A stretch of 64,000 nt of DNA from Prorocentrum cordatum (GCA_963575745.1 CAUYUJ010016349.1:819874-883873); one strand, 5' to 3'; counted from the stretch's first letter, positions 20,510 through 33,730 are shown. Numbers and translations are program-made. Notes: a model not told the origin generated them from the letters alone.

Positions 20510-20715
20510 CGTGGGGCAACTTATGTGGTTAACTTTACATGGTGCAATCGAAGTGCTGTACTATTTGTTGTGCAACGTCTGTGCCACAATCTTCGTGGTG
20601 CAATATATGGGGTCAGACTTATGATGTGCAATCTTTGTGTAATATGTATTGGAATCGATTGTGTTGCGTCCGCAGGGGTCGTGCTACCTATGTGACATCC
20701 TTCTAGTGTAACGAA
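20510..20715. repeat. Imperfect ~20 bp repeats (gtggtgcaat)
   Basis: Degenerate units of the kind that seed the (GCAAT)n block at 8.46 kb. Confidence 0.7.
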
Positions 20716-20724
20716 CTGTGGTTT

Positions 20725-21330
20725 TGTGACGCGTGACCACCTCCCATGCTCGCGCAATCACCACGCCCGCCCACCCGCAACTTGGTTTGCAGCACCCACG
20801 CAGCGGCGATTGCGATGGCTGCTTGGCGCTGGCTGGTGCATCGCTGCGGCCGCGCCAGCGCGCGGAGGCTCGCGCGCAGAGCGGCCACCTGGTCTGGCGT
20901 GACCGACGCGGCCGCTGTGGCGTCGACCGCTGGGAACTTCCCAGCACGTCTCGCAGGCCGCGTTGTCGCGCGAGCACGTCAGTGCTGCGAGTCAGTGACT
21001 CGGGCGGTCGCGGTATCATGGCGACGTCGACAACTGGAGACACGATTCTGATCGTAACAGTGCCAGTAACGATGGTGACATTGACGACGGCAATGGCAAT
21101 GATGGTGCCGATGCTGACCGCGCCGATAAGGATGATTGTGTGTGTGTGTGTTCGCGTCGGCGATGGAGGTAAAGTAAGGGTTTCGACGTGCGCGCGCGGC
21201 TGACGCGCGAGAGTTGCCCGCATAGTTCGGTTCGACAGGGATCGTCTCCCCCCAATCACACGCGCAAAGGCGTTCAAATGATCCCGGCACGCGCGCGCGA
21301 GAGGCACGGTCGGTAGTTGTGGAAGAAAAT
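20725..21330 (-). repeat. Composite repeat module X, reverse copy
   Basis: In reverse orientation this carries the accaagttgcgggtgggtg, tgcatcgcaatcgccaccgc and gccgcagagatgcaccagcc phrases of the 22.8-26.4 kb modules. Includes a short (GT)n at 21135. Confidence 0.8.
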
Positions 21331-22189
21331 TGTGACAACCCGGTGGCTTGCTCAAGATTTTGCAAGATCGCGTCCGCAGGTGTTGTGTCACAATTTGTGG
21401 CCACGAAGACACAATTTGTTGATCTGTGTTCGCGACGCTCGCAGTTGAAGTTTTTCAAAACTTACACAATTGTTAGGGGTTGACATGCGCGCGCGACCAC
21501 GCGCGCTTTTGCTTTTCGTCCCATGCACAACCGGGACACAAGTTTCTTCAACTTGCCACGATGTTGATACTTCATATTCCTCCCAACATTCCCAACATGA
21601 CATGATGACTGCGTCATTCGGCGGAGTCGTTTCCGATCCGCTCAATACTGGCAACCCTGTTACCCCCGAGCCGGATCGAAACCCTATGAGTCCTCGAGCG
21701 GGATGCGCCCACGCGCGGAGTAGGTGGAGTATTTCTACGCCGATGTACTCCGCGCGGACGCGCTATTGGCGAAGGCAGATTGAAACAAACTTTCGCTTTG
21801 AAGATGTATGATGCCAGGGATTATTGCGACGGCGCGCGCGCAAGGGCTTTCGAATGATTCCGACATGCGCGCGCGAGGGGCACTTTCGGTCGCATGCGAT
21901 ATAAGTCGTGAGAAACATAGTGTTTTGAAAGAGTCGCGAGACCGCGAGCGCACGCGGTCTTGCACATTTCCATTGTGAAACCTGTGTTTCCCAAGCAGTA
22001 CTTGCTCTTAGGGGCTTTTTCTTGGCTGAGCCATCTCGGGGCCAGGGGCGGCTTTTGCGGGCGGTGCCGCCCGTCGCGGCCGTCGCCGCTCGGGGCGAGT
22101 GGCCGCTTCGCGGTCGGCGCCGCCCGTCGCCGCCATCGTCGTCGCATAGATTTTGACAAACAACAAGAATTAGGACCCCCCCCCTTGTT
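21331..22189. repeat. Fragments of the composite CGCG-rich repeat, mixed orientation
   Basis: Contains cgcgcgcg runs and phrases (tgcgcgcgcgaggggcac; tctcgcgaccgcg type) of the array that follows. 22020-22150 is a GC-rich unique patch. No gene recognised. Confidence 0.6.
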
Positions 22190-24037
22190 TACCGGTGCAC
22201 TCTTTTGTATGGCAATTTACATGCGATTCTGCACCATCGCCCATCCTAAATATGAGCTCGTACCATCTCAGCCAAGCCGGGGTCGGCCCTGCCCGGCAAC
22301 CTCTGCAAAAAATATTACGCGCGCGTATTTGGTTATCACAAACCAGCAAACCAAAGTGCACGCGCGCGCGTCGTCGCGCGTGCATGCCGGAATCCTTCAA
22401 CAACTTCTGGTTCCGGAAGGATTTCGCAATCGAGTTCCCGAAACACACATAAACGCACGTAGTTTCGCAGCTCGGATTTTTACATATATATATATATACA
22501 CACTTGAGCGCGCGCTCTGGCGAATTCTGAACACAACCATCGGTTTTTCAACATCCGGAAACATTGCCCAACAGGTCTCGCGCGAGCGCACGCCGAAATC
22601 GTCCGAACGCCTTTGCGCGCGTGCCGTCGCGAGAATCCTTTGCTACAAATGGGGTGATGGGCGCGCGCGCATGCCAGCGAACATTCGGTTCCGTGGCGAT
22701 TGCAATGCCGAATGTCCACATCGCAATAATATAACACGGTTGCGCAACATCAGTTTTCAAAAAGACTCGCGCGCGCTCTTGCACAGCTTAACATAACGCG
22801 GTTGTTCAACATGTTCGTGGATTTCCGCCAAACGGGCGCCTGGCGCCGCATGCCGACCTCTGCGCGCGCACTGGTGGTGGGGGGGTCAAATATAACCCCG
22901 CGGGCCACTCTCGCGCGTCGGCCGCGCGCGCGTCAAACTCTTTCCAAAACCTTCATCGCCGACGCGAGGGCGCCGTGATCGTCGTCGGCGCGATCAGCAT
23001 CGGCGCCCGCGGTGGGCGCGCCGTCGTCGGTGCGAACGTCGTCGCCAGCATCGCCGCTATCATCGTCGCGTCTACCGCAGTCGGCCGCGACGGCCGCGCC
23101 ATACTGGCTGGCCGGCGCGCGCGCCAGGGTTAGCGCGGCCGCAGAGATGCACCAGCCAAAGCCAAGCATGCATCGCAATCGCCACCGCGTGGGTTTTGCA
23201 AACCAAGTTGCGGGTGGATGGGTGGGATGTTTGCTTGTAGCGTGGGATGAGTCAACTCTTGGGTAAAATCAATGGCGCCACATCGTCAAAATAGATTGTG
23301 CCCCCCTCGGCTTTGTCGGTACATTTATTTGGCGTTGCAATTTTCATATGGGTTAGTCCCATCGCCCATTGTAAAGCTGAATTCATACCACCCCAGCTGC
23401 GGGGTTGACCCCCCCCCCGTCGTCCCGCGCAAAAAAAATATTATGCGCGCGCGCTCGTTTATCAAGAAGCATCAGGTGTCATTGCCCCCCCTCAAAAAAG
23501 TTGACGAGGTGCGCGCGCGCGCCGCGGCGCGCGCGTGCCGAAATCCTTCAAAACTTCTTGTTTTCGAGAGGGTGCCAAAACCGTATGTTCGAAGCACATA
23601 TAAACGCACGTGGTTTCGCAGCGCGGATTTTCAACGAGAAAAAAGCGCTGGCGCGCGCTCTTGCGAATTCGGAAGAAAATCACAAGTTTCATCGCCCAGC
23701 GGGCTTCGCGCGCGCGCGTCGGAATCGTTCGAACGCCTTTTGCGCGCGTGCCGTCGCGAGAATCCTCTGCTACAGCTGGGGCGAACTGCGCGCGCGCGTC
23801 GTCTCGCGCGCGCGCTGGAACCCGTAGAAAACCTTCGGTTTCGGAAGGATTGCAGAAAAGAGTTCCCAAGACAAAATCAAAAACACACGGTTTCGCAACG
23901 TCAGTTTTCAAACTAGCGCGCGCGCCCGCTCTTGCGAATTCTTTTGGGAACCATCGATTTTGAAAACATGTTCATGGAATCCTGCCAAGCGGGCCTCTGG
24001 CGCCGCATGCCGACATCGTTCGCGCGCCCCTGCGCGC

Positions 24038-24061
24038 GCGGGGGGGGGGGGGGGGGGGGGC
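24038..24061. repeat. Poly(G) run
   Basis: More than 20 consecutive G inside module X. A similar run of about 19 G lies near 25916-25934. Confidence 0.95.
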
Positions 24062-25140
24062 GCGATCCGCGTCAGATAATGCTGCGCGGGCCACTCGCGC
24101 GACGGCCGCGCGCGCATCTCGAACTTTTTCCAAGACCTTCATCGCCGACCCGAGGGCGCCGTCATCGTCGTCGGCGCGATCAGTATCCGCGCCGTCACTG
24201 GCCGTGGTGGTCGCTGTCAGCGTCGCGACCAGCATCGCTACTATCATCGCCTTGTCTACCGTTGTCGACGTTGCCGCGATGCCGCGCCCGCCCAAGTCGC
24301 CGACTCGCAGTGAAGCGCCCGCTGGGATGAGCCCAGCGGTCGGCGCCGCCGCGGCCGCGTCGGCGGCCCCAAACGGGCTGGCCGCTGCGCGCGCGTGCTA
24401 GAGTCGGCGCGGCCGCAGAGATGCACCAGGCAACGCCAAGCATGCATCGCAATCGCCACCGCGTGGGTTTTGCAGACCAAATTGCGTGCTGGAGGGGGGT
24501 GGCACGATCCGTGTCAAATAGAACCACGCGGGCCACCCTCGCGCGTCGGCCGCGCGCGCATGTCACAGTCTTACCAAAACCTTTTATCGCCGACGCGGGG
24601 GCGCCTTCATCATTCTCGGCGTGATCGGCATCCGCGCAAGCACTGGCCGCGCCGTCGTCGTTGTCGACATCGTTACCAGCATCGCTACTACCATCGCCTT
24701 GTCTACCGTTGTCGACGTTGCCGCGATACCGCGCCCGCCCAAGTCGCCGACTTGCATTGAAGTTGAAGTGCCCGCTGGGGCGCGCCGCGGCCGCAGGGAA
24801 GGACCAGCCAACGCCGAGCATGCATCGCAATCGCCACCGCATGGGTTCTGCAAGCTGCGGGTGAGTGGTGGGATGTTTGCGCGAGCAGTGTAGGTGGTCA
24901 AGCGCGGTGCAGGGTAGTCAGTTCTCTTTTTTCAAATTAAGAATTCGGATCCCCACCCACGGTGTTATCGGCGCATGTTTTTGTGTCGCAACTCACACAC
25001 GATTCTGCCCCATCGTGCATCTGAAATCTGACTTCGCACCATCCCAACCAAGCCGGGGTCGACCCCCCCCCCCGCCATGCTCTGCAACAAATGCTACGCG
25101 CGCGCACTTGTCATCACAAATTACCATTGGAATGAACCCC

Positions 25141-25306
<166 letters not shown>

Positions 25307-26720
25307 GGAACGAAGTGCACGCGCGCGCGTCGTCGCGCGCGCATGCGGCAATTTTCTAAAAACCTTCGGGTTCGGAAGGGTTTCGAAACTGAGTGTCAAA
25401 ACACATGTGAAAATGCATAGTTTCGCAACTCGGAACGTTTCATTTTTATGTTTAGTATTATTCTTATTCTTATTATTCTTATTTTTTTTTTGACAAAAAA
25501 ATCGCGCGCTCTTCCGAATTCTTAAGACAACCATTCTTTGCTTCAGCATTTTCAGAAAATGCTACCAAACGGGCTTCGCGCGCGCGCGTGTCGAATTCGA
25601 ACGCCCTCGCGCGCGAGCCGTCGCAAGAGTCCTTTGCACAAAAATAAAACGAAGTGCGCGCGCGCGTGTCGTCCCGCGCGAACGCCGCAATCCTTCAAAA
25701 ACCTTCGGGCTCGGAAGAATGTCGAAATCGAGTATCCAAAACACATTTAACAACTCATGGTTTCGTAACGTCAGTTTCCGAAAAGCTTGCGCGCGCGCTC
25801 TTACGAATTCGGAAGAAAACCATAATTCTTGTGTTCGCCATATTCATGGAATTCTGCCAAGAGGGCCTCTGGCGCCGCATGCCGACATCATTCGCGCGCC
25901 CTTGCGCGCGTGCTGGGGGGGGGGGGGGGGGGGCGCGATCCGCGTCAAATAGAACCATGCGGGCCACTCTCGCGCGTCGGCCGCGCGCGCATGTCGAACC
26001 CTTACCAAAACCTTCATCACCGACGCGAGGACGCCGTCATCGTCGTCAACGTGACCAGCATCGGCGCCCGCACTGGCCGCACCTTCGTCGGTGCGAACAT
26101 CGTCACTAGCATTGCCAGTATGATCATCGTGTCTACCGTTGCCGACGTTGCCATGATACCGCGCCCGCCCAAGTTGCCGACTCGCAGTGAAGTGCCCGCT
26201 AGGATGAGCCCAGCGGTCAGCGCCACCGCGGCCGCGCCGGTGGCGCCAAATTGGCTGGCCGCTGCGCGCGCGTGCTAGCGTTGGCGCGGCCGCAGAGATG
26301 CACTAGCCAACGCCAAGCGTGCATCGCAATCGCCACCGCGTGGGTTTTGCAAACCAAGTTGCGGGTGGGTGGGCGGGATGTTTACAAGAGCGTGGGATGT
26401 GACAACTCGTTTGTTAAAATCGAGCTCTTGCGAAATCGTAAGAAAACCAGTTCGGTTTCTCAAGATTTTCACGCATGCCATTAAACGGGTTTCGCGCTCG
26501 CGCATGCCGAAATCTGTCGAACGCCCTTGCGCGTGTGCCGTCGCGAGAATCCTCTGCAAAAAAATGGACGAAGTGCAGACGCGCGCGTCGTCGCGCGCGT
26601 ATGCCGAAATCCTTAAAAACTGATCGGTATCGGAAGGATTTCAAAATCGTGTGTCCAAAAAACCTACAAAAACCCAAGGTTTCGCAACACGAGTTGTCAA
26701 CAAAAGCGTGCGCGCGCGCT

Positions 26721-27165
26721 CTTGCGTCGTCGTCGTCGTCGTGTTCGTCGTCGCCGTCCTCCCTCCTCCCGCGTCGTCGTCGTCGTCGCCTACTTTTTCC
26801 TCTGTCTTTCCTCGTGTTCGTCGTCGTCGTCCTCTTTGGCGTCGTGGTCGTTTCCGTCGTCGTTGTTGCCGTGGTCGTCCTTCCTCCTGTTCCCTCGTCG
26901 TCGTCGTCGTCGTCCGTCGTCGGCGTCTCGTCGTTGTCCCTCCTATTTCGTCGACGTCGTCGTCGTCGTTGTCGTAATCGTGTTCCCTCCTCCCTCGTCG
27001 TTGTCGTCGTCGGCGTCGCCGTCCTTCCTCCTTTTTCGTCGTTCGCGTCGTCGCCCTCCTCCCTCCTCCTTCGTCGTTGTCGTCGTTGTCGTCGTTGTCG
27101 CCGTCATCGTCCTCCCTCCTCCCTCGTCGTCGTTTTCGTTGGCGTCGGCGTCGGTGTCGTGGCCA
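26721..27165. repeat. (GTC)n array 1 within the composite repeat
   Basis: GTC units with regularly spaced cctccctcctccc punctuation. Confidence 0.95.
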
Positions 27166-27969
27166 AGTGCCATGTGGTACTTACCGTCACGGTCTTGTCT
27201 TAAGATGTCTTGCGGCCAAGTTGCGGGTGGGAGGGTGGGATGTTTGCACGAGCAGCGGAGAGGACAGCTTCAAGACGGTCAAAGTGGATTCTCCCTTTAA
27301 AAAACAGAATAGGATCTACCCCCCCCGGAGCTATCGCCCCAAATTCCGGGTATGTAAATCACATACGATTATGACCACAGATCCATCCTAAATATGAATT
27401 GACACTATCCCCGGGGGGGCGGTATCGACCCCCCTGAGGTTCCCTTGAAAAAAACATTATGCGGTAACATTTTTGTTGCTCGAACATAGCATTTTTTCAC
27501 GAATCCCTTCCAACAAAGGGGACGATGTGTACACGCGCGCGTCGTCGCGCGCGCATGCCGAAATCCTACAAAAACCTTCGGTGCGGGAAGGATTTCGCAA
27601 TCGAATTTCCCAAACAACATACAAAAACACATGGTTTCGCAACACTGATTTGCTACAAAAGCTTCCGCGCAAGCTCTTGCGAAATCTTAAGAAACCCCTA
27701 GGTCTTTCAAGATTTTCACAAAATGCACTCAAACGGGCTTCGCGCGCGCGCATGCCGAAATCTGTCGAACGCCCTTGCGCGTGTGCCGTCGCGAGAATCC
27801 TCTGCAAAAAATTGGACGAAGTGCAGACGCGCGCGTCGTCGCGCGCGTATGCCGAAAACCTTAAAAACCGATCGGTATCGGAAGGATTTCAGAATCGTGT
27901 GTCCAAAAAACCTACAAAAACCCAAGGTTTCGCAACACGAGTTTTCAACAAAAGCGTGCGCGCGCGCTC

Positions 27970-28650
27970 TTGCGTCGTCGTCGTCGTCGTCGTCGTGTTC
28001 GTCGTCGCCGTCCTCCCTCCTCCCGCGTCGTCGTCGTCGTCGCCTACTTTTTCCTCTGTCTTTCCTCGTGTTCGTCGTCGTCGTCCTCTTTGGCGTCATG
28101 GTCGTTTCCGTCGTCGGTGTCGCCGTGGTCGTCCTTCCTCCTCCTCCCTCGTCGTCGTCTTCGTCCGTCGTCGGCGTCTCGTCGTCGTCCCTCCTATTTC
28201 GTCGCCGTCGTCGTCGTCGTCGTTGTCGTCGTCGTCTTCCTTTCTCCCTCGTCGTTGTCGTCGTCGGCGTCGCCGTCCTTCCTCATTCTTCGTCATTCGC
28301 GTCGTCGCCGTCTTCCCTCCTCCCTCGTCGTTGTCGTCGTTGTCGTCGTTGTCGCCATCGTCGTCCTTCCTCCTCCCTCGTCGTCGTTTTCGTTGGCGTC
28401 GTCGTCGTCGTCGTCTTCGTCGTCGTCGGCGTCGGCGTCGTTGTCGTCGTCGTCGTCGGCGTCTGCGTCGTCGTCGTCGTCGTCGTCATCGTCGTCGTCG
28501 TCGGCGTCGTCGTCGTCGTCGGTGTCGTCGTCGTCGTCGTTGTCGTCGTCGAAGTCGTTGGAGACGTCGTCGGTGTCGTGCAGTCGGTGTCGGCGGCGCC
28601 GTCGTCGTCGTTGTCGCTGCCGTCGTCTGCGTCGGTGTCGTGGCCAAGTG
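27970..28650. repeat. (GTC)n array 2 within the composite repeat
   Basis: Same opening (tgttcgtcgtcgccgtcctc) and punctuation as array 1, longer by more than 200 bp. Confidence 0.95.
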
Positions 28651-29451
28651 CCATGTGGTACTTACCGTCACGGTCTTGTCTTAAGATGTCTTGCGACCAA
28701 GTTGCGGGTGGGAGGGTGGGATGTTTGCACGAGCAGCGGAGAGGACAGCTTCAAGACGGTCAAAGTGGATTCTCCCTTTAAAAAACAGAATAGGATCTAC
28801 CCCCCCCCCTGGAGGTATCGCCCCCCTTTTCGGGTATGTAAATCACATACGATTCTGACCACACGTCCATCCTAAATATGAATTTACACTATCCCCGGGG
28901 GGGCGGTATCGACCCCCCTGAGGTTCCCTTGCAAAAAACACTCTGCGGTGACATTTTTTGTTATAACATAACACTTGTTCGCGAATCCCTTGCAAAACAT
29001 GTGGCGAAGTGTACACGCGCGCGTCGTCGCGCGTGCATACCGAAATCCTCCAAAAACCTTCGGTGCGGGAAGGATTTCGCAATCGAGTTTCCCCAAAAAC
29101 ATACAAAAACACATGGTTCCGCAACACTGATTTGCTACAAAAGCTTCCGCGCGAGCTCTTGCGAAATCTTAAGAAAACCTTAGGTTTTTCAAGATTTTCA
29201 TAACATGCACTCAAGGGAGCTTCGCGCGCGCGCATGTCGAAATCTGTCGAACGCCCTTGCGCGTGTGCCGTCGCGAGAATCCTCTGCAAAAAAATGGACG
29301 AAGTGCAGACGCGCGCGTCGTCGCGCGCGTATGCCGAAATCCTTCAAAACCCATCGGTTTCGGAAGGATTTCAAAACCGTGTGTCAGAAAAACCTACAAA
29401 AACCCAAGGTTTCGCAACACGGATTTTCAACAAAAGCGTGCGCGCGCGCTC

Positions 29452-30110
29452 TTGCGTCGTCGTCGTCGTCGTCGCCGTCCTCCCTCCTCCCGCGTCGTCG
29501 TCTTCGTCGCCTACGTCGTCCTCTGTCTTTCCTCGTGTTCGTCGTCGTCGTCCTCGTTGGCGTCGTGGTCGTTTCCGTCGTCCTTGTCGCCGTGGTCGTC
29601 CTCCCTCCTCCCTCGTCGTCGTCTTCGTCGTCCGTCGTCGGCGTCTCGTCGTCGTCCCTCCTATTTCGTCGCCGTCGTCGTCGTCGTCGTCGTTGTCGTC
29701 GTCGTCGTCTTCCTTCCTCCCTCGTCGTTGTCGTCGTCGGCGTCGCCGTCCTTCCTCCTTCTTCGTCGTTCGCGTCGTCGCCGTCCTCCCTCCTCCCTCG
29801 TCGTTGTCGTCGTTGTCGTCGTTGTCGTTGTTGTCGCCGTCGTCGTCCTCCCTCCTCCCTCGTCGTCGTCGGCGTCGTTGACGTCGTTGTCGTCGTCGTC
29901 GTCGTTGTCTTCGTCGTCGTCGTCGGCGTCGTCGTCGTCGACGTCGGCGTCGTCGTCGTCGCCGCTGTCGTCGTCGTCGTCGTCGTCGTCGGCGTCGTTG
30001 ACGTCGTCGTCGCCGGTGTCGTCGTTGTCGTCGTCGTCGGCCTTGTCATCGTCGTCGTCGTTGTCATCGTCGTCGTCGTCGTCGTCGGCGTCGGCGTCGT
30101 CGTCGTCGGT

Positions 30111-30142
<32 letters not shown>

Positions 30143-30250
30143 TGTCGGCGTCGTCGAAACCGTTGGAGACGTCGTCGGTGTCGTCGTAGTCGTTGTCGGG
30201 GGCGTCGTCGTCGTTGTTGCTGTCGTCGTCGGCGTCGCTGTCGTTGCCAA
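29452..30250. repeat. (GTC)n array 3 within the composite repeat
   Basis: Same architecture, about 800 bp. Confidence 0.95.
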
Positions 30251-30345
30251 GTGCCATTTGGTACCCACTCACTGTCTTAAGACATGTTGCAAACCAAGTT
30301 GCGGGTGGGTGGGTGGGATGTTTGCGCGAGCAGTGGAGGTGGTCA

Positions 30346-30815
30346 AGCGCGGTGCAGGGTAGTCAATTACACCACATAGATTGCACCGCGTAGGCTGCAA
30401 GAACCTACCAGCTACCATTGATGCCCACGCTGGCTAATATGGTTTGTTTCTTTTCTACACAAACAAGTGTTTTCGGGGCTCTCGATTTCGAAATCCGTAC
30501 GACACCTATGTTTTGTGGACAGATTACGGGGTGCGCACGACGACGCGCGCGTGCGCTTCGTCGCATCGGTCGCAAGGGGTTGTTGGAGACGGGTTTGTTT
30601 ATGAAGAAGTGCGCGCGCACGAATTATTCGTTCGCACAGGATGAAGGGGGGGAGTCGGTGCTGGCGGTTTCTTTGCGTACCCTGCACAGGAGAGGGAGAG
30701 ACAGACAGAGTGACAGAGAAATATGAACAAAACACAACATCGTCCATCATTACCAGTATGACCATCACCGTCACTCTCACCATCCCAGCATGACAATCCG
30801 CCATCACGATCCCTT
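30346..30815. other. Array edge with a reversed Z fragment, no gene seen
   Basis: 30435-30560 reads as module Z in reverse (gtgttttcgg...tcgatttcgaaatccg...cgacgacgcgcgcg). The remainder, including catcaccgtcactctcacca, is simple. A minus frame spans much of it but is repeat-derived. Confidence 0.55.
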
Positions 30816-31345
30816 ATGTGAGCGAATAGCAAAGAAACGTCTCAAGCGGGACCACCCTCACTATGGGATCCCCGCCGCCATGTTGGAATCCGAGGGGGCC
30901 ATGGGAATTTTACAAGGCGTAGCATTTCAGCACCCCAAGAGGAAAACGATGAGGAGATCTCAAGCGAATGCCTCGTGTGCAAGTGGATAGCGAAGAAGTC
31001 TCAAGCGTGGGCCCCCCACTGCCAGGGCCCCCACTTCCGTTTTGGGATATGAGGGGGCCATCGGAATGGTTTATCATGCGTAGCACTTGAGCACCCCAAG
31101 GGGGCACATTGTGAAGACGTCTCAAGCGGGTGCCTCGTCTGTAAGCGGATAGCGCAAAAGTCTCAAGTGCCCCCCCCCCTTATAGGGTCCCCACCTCCGT
31201 GCTGGAATCCGACGGGGTCACTGGAATGGTTTAACAGGCGTCGCACTTGAGCGCCTCAAAGGGGCAAATCGTGCGGGTGTCTCAAGGGGGGGGGGCCTCG
31301 TTTGTGAGTGGACAGCGAGGAAGTCTCAAGCGTGAGTCCCCAAGG
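30816..31345. repeat. ~163 bp tandem repeat, about three copies
   Basis: Anchor phrases gcgaagaagtctcaagcg and gagcaccccaaggggcac recur with spacing of about 158-170 bp. Confidence 0.85.
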
Positions 31346-31570
31346 GACCTTCGGGAGATTGCCGAAAGGATCCCACCATGCATCCAGCAAGCCTCTGAAC
31401 TCCAAGTCGCCCTCACGAAGTTCCGCCAGATATCGCAAAACGCCCCCAAGAGGCCCCACGAGGCTGCAGGAGGCCCACGAGACGCCCCCACGAGACTCCA
31501 GGAAAGCCTTCGAGACGCCCCCTAAGACGCCCCTGGGAGACGCCCCCGGGAGACTGCCTCGAGACATCAC
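31346..31570. repeat. G-rich minisatellite, complementary orientation
   Basis: gacgcccccaagagg and ccacgaggctgcaggagg units: the tcttggggcc family on the opposite strand. Confidence 0.75.
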
Positions 31571-32275
31571 AGGTGGCTGCGAATTCGGACGAGGCGCCCC
31601 CCCGGGCCCCCCCCTCTCCTCAGTATTCTCTTCTTCTTACTCCTCCTTCCTCCTCCTCCTCATCATCCTCCTCAGGTCTCCTTCACTTGTCTCTCTCCGC
31701 CTCCCTCGCCCCATTTCCTGCTGCGTTGAGTCATTGGAGCCCCAACTTGACAACATAAGGAATTCCAGCAATTTTGTTTCGAAGTTCGACCCTAGTTCTA
31801 TTGATACCTATGCCTAGCGTTGGCGTGCACTTCGTCTCCAGCTCTCCCATCTCTCGCCCTCTGATCTCCCTTCTACCTATCTTTCTCTCTCCCTCCTCTG
31901 CTTGGTCCTTCTTATTCTCCCGTTCCACATCCTCCTCCGAGCCCCCCTCCCCTTCTCGCCATCGACGCCGTCGCCGCCGCGGTTCCCGTAATCTTTTTGG
32001 CACGCATAAGTGTTCTCACCTTCCCGAGTCCCCAACCGCCCAAGACTGACCCAGATGCTCCCAGATTCGGCCCGTGATTCCCAAGCAAGTCCCCCGATGG
32101 CCCGATGACACTCTAACGAAGTCCCAGGGCAGCCCACGAGGCTTCCACGGTCATGCAAGACAGCTCGGCCGAACGCTCGTTACTGCCACAGGCTCCGCCG
32201 ATACTTCACCTAAAAATTTGAGCGCGCGCGAAGAGCGCGCGGGGAGGACGGAGAAAGGCGGGGGATGACATGGAG
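31571..32275. other. Pyrimidine-rich and unique sequence, no gene assigned
   Basis: C/T-rich stretches around 31610-31700 and 31820-31950. The rest is unique, without a convincing coding frame. Confidence 0.5.
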
Positions 32276-32289
32276 GTTTACGGGCCCCC

Positions 32290-32395
32290 GGGTTCCTGGT
32301 AGGGAGAGGGAGAGGGAGAGGGAGAGGGAGAGGGAGAGGGAGAGGGAGAGGGAGAGGGGGAGAGGGAGAGGGAGAGGGAGAGGGAGAGGGAGGCG
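32290..32395. repeat. (GGGAGA)n hexanucleotide microsatellite
   Basis: About 17 near-perfect units. Confidence 0.97.
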
Positions 32396-32559
32396 GCCGG
32401 AGGGTTCCTGGCGCCGCGGCCCCCCTGCACAGAGGGGCCGACCTGGGGGAAAGGCCCCAAACACCGCTCCGGGGAGCTGTCGGAGGGGCTCCGGCGGGCG
32501 CCGCGGGCTCGAGGGCCCTCAGGGTTTCGACCTGCAGGTGCGCTCTCCGCAGCTGGAGG

Positions 32560-32632
32560 CTGGGAGGAGGAGGAGGGGGAGGAGGGGGAGGAGGGGGAGG
32601 AGGGGGAGGAGGGGGAGGAGGAGGAGGACAAG
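32560..32632. repeat. (GGAGGAGGG)n repeat
   Basis: Tandem purine repeat. Confidence 0.9.
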
Positions 32633-32749
32633 CTAGGTGCGCTCGCGTCAACGCCAGGAGCCACTTCTTAAACAAAGCACAAGCAGCACGTACTTCGGAC
32701 AACAAATCCTGAGCTGGGGCCACTCCCAGAAGCTCTCCTGGGGAGAGAG

Positions 32750-33314
32750 AAAAAATAGAGAGAGAGAGAGAGAGGGATTCGGAGGTTCACGGCGGCTTCG
32801 GGAGGTTTCTGGACGAGGGAAGAGTAGAAGCAGGGATTCGTCCTTCTCACTTCTCCTCCTTGTCCTCCTCCTCCTCCTCCTCCTCGTTCTTCTCCTCCTC
32901 CTCCTTCTCTCCCGTTGCCCCCCTCCAATCTTCCTTCACAGGCGGTATTCGGGAGGGTGGGGGAAGGAAGAGAAGAGGAGTGGGAGAAGGGGATGACGAG
33001 AGCGTGATAAGGGGGGGGGGGTGGGGAAAGGGGGTGCCGAGGCAGAGGAGGGCGAAGAGGGAGGAAGGGTCGGAAGGGGGAAGAGGGAAGGGTGAAGGAG
33101 ATGGGAGGGGAAAAGGGAGAGGAAGTGGGGAGTGGAGGGGGAGGGACAGGGAGAGAAAGAGGGAGGGAGAGGGAGAAGGGAGAGGGAGAAGGAGAGGGAG
33201 AGGGATATGAGGATGGGAGGGGCGGGGGACGGGAGAGGAATGCGGAGAGGGAGAGGCAGAGGGGAGAAGGAAGAGGAAGCGAGAGGAATAGGGGGGAGGG
33301 GAAGGGGGGGGGGG
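32750..33314. repeat. GA-, CCT- and GGGA-rich block
   Basis: A GA run (32755-32775), a CCT tract (32845-32915), then a long purine block with runs of G. No gene seen. Confidence 0.85.
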
Positions 33315-33420
33315 GGCCTGGGGCCTCGTCCTCCCCCGCGTGGGGTGCTGCGGACACATCCTCGGCCGTCGCCCCCTGCGGCGCTCGGCCGCGGGGCGCC
33401 ACCATCACGAATTCTCGGAC
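33315..33420 (-). CDS. Candidate minus-strand exon, unknown protein
   Basis: On the minus strand a C/T-rich lead and gggcaccag|gtccga (AG|G) open a frame reading VREFVMVAPRGRAPQGATAE then DVSAAPHAGEDEAPG. It looks more protein-like than the overlapping plus frames (for example RHHHEFSDLVPRRG), but the high GC keeps all frames open. The donor is unclear. If real, it runs opposite to most other exons in the window. Confidence 0.35.
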
Positions 33421-33486
33421 CTGGTGCCCAGGAGGGGGGGCCGCTGCCGCCCTCGCCCCGAGGCGCTCGAGAGGGGGGAGGCAGGC

Positions 33487-33511
33487 GGGGGGGGGGGGGG
33501 GGGGGGGGGCG
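33487..33511. repeat. Poly(G) run
   Basis: A run of G, about 25 nt, with a C near its end. Confidence 0.95.
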
Positions 33512-33680
33512 GGGGGCCAGCGGGGGCGTGTGCGCGAGGGGCGGAGGGCGAAAGAGGCAGCGCTGGACGCGAGGGGAGGCGCGAGGCGGCGGGGCGGGCG
33601 GGCCGATGGAGAGGGGCAGCCGGGAGGCAAGGGGGGGGGAGCCCCTCGGGGGACGGACCTTCGCGGGGAGGCGCCCGCCT

Positions 33681-33730
33681 CCCCCCCCCCCCCCCCCCCG
33701 CAGGACATCGAGAGCGGCAGGCCGCAGTGA
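33681..33730 (+). CDS. Possible terminal micro-exon after a poly(C) acceptor
   Basis: Nineteen C then gcag|gac resembles an extreme polypyrimidine acceptor (AG|G). The following frame is DIESGRPQ and TGA at 33728-33730. Eight codons are too few for independent proof. Confidence 0.2.

Noticed and set aside
27473-30268. Several 290-400 codon frames rich in Val, Ser, Arg or Thr/Asp
   Set aside because: They cross the (GTC)n arrays and composite repeat; open on both strands, no mixed-composition domain.
30816-31345. Spliced-leader RNA gene array
   Set aside because: The tctcaag motif only partly matches the SL 3' end. The 22-nt leader (ending TTTTGGCTCAAG) was not found.
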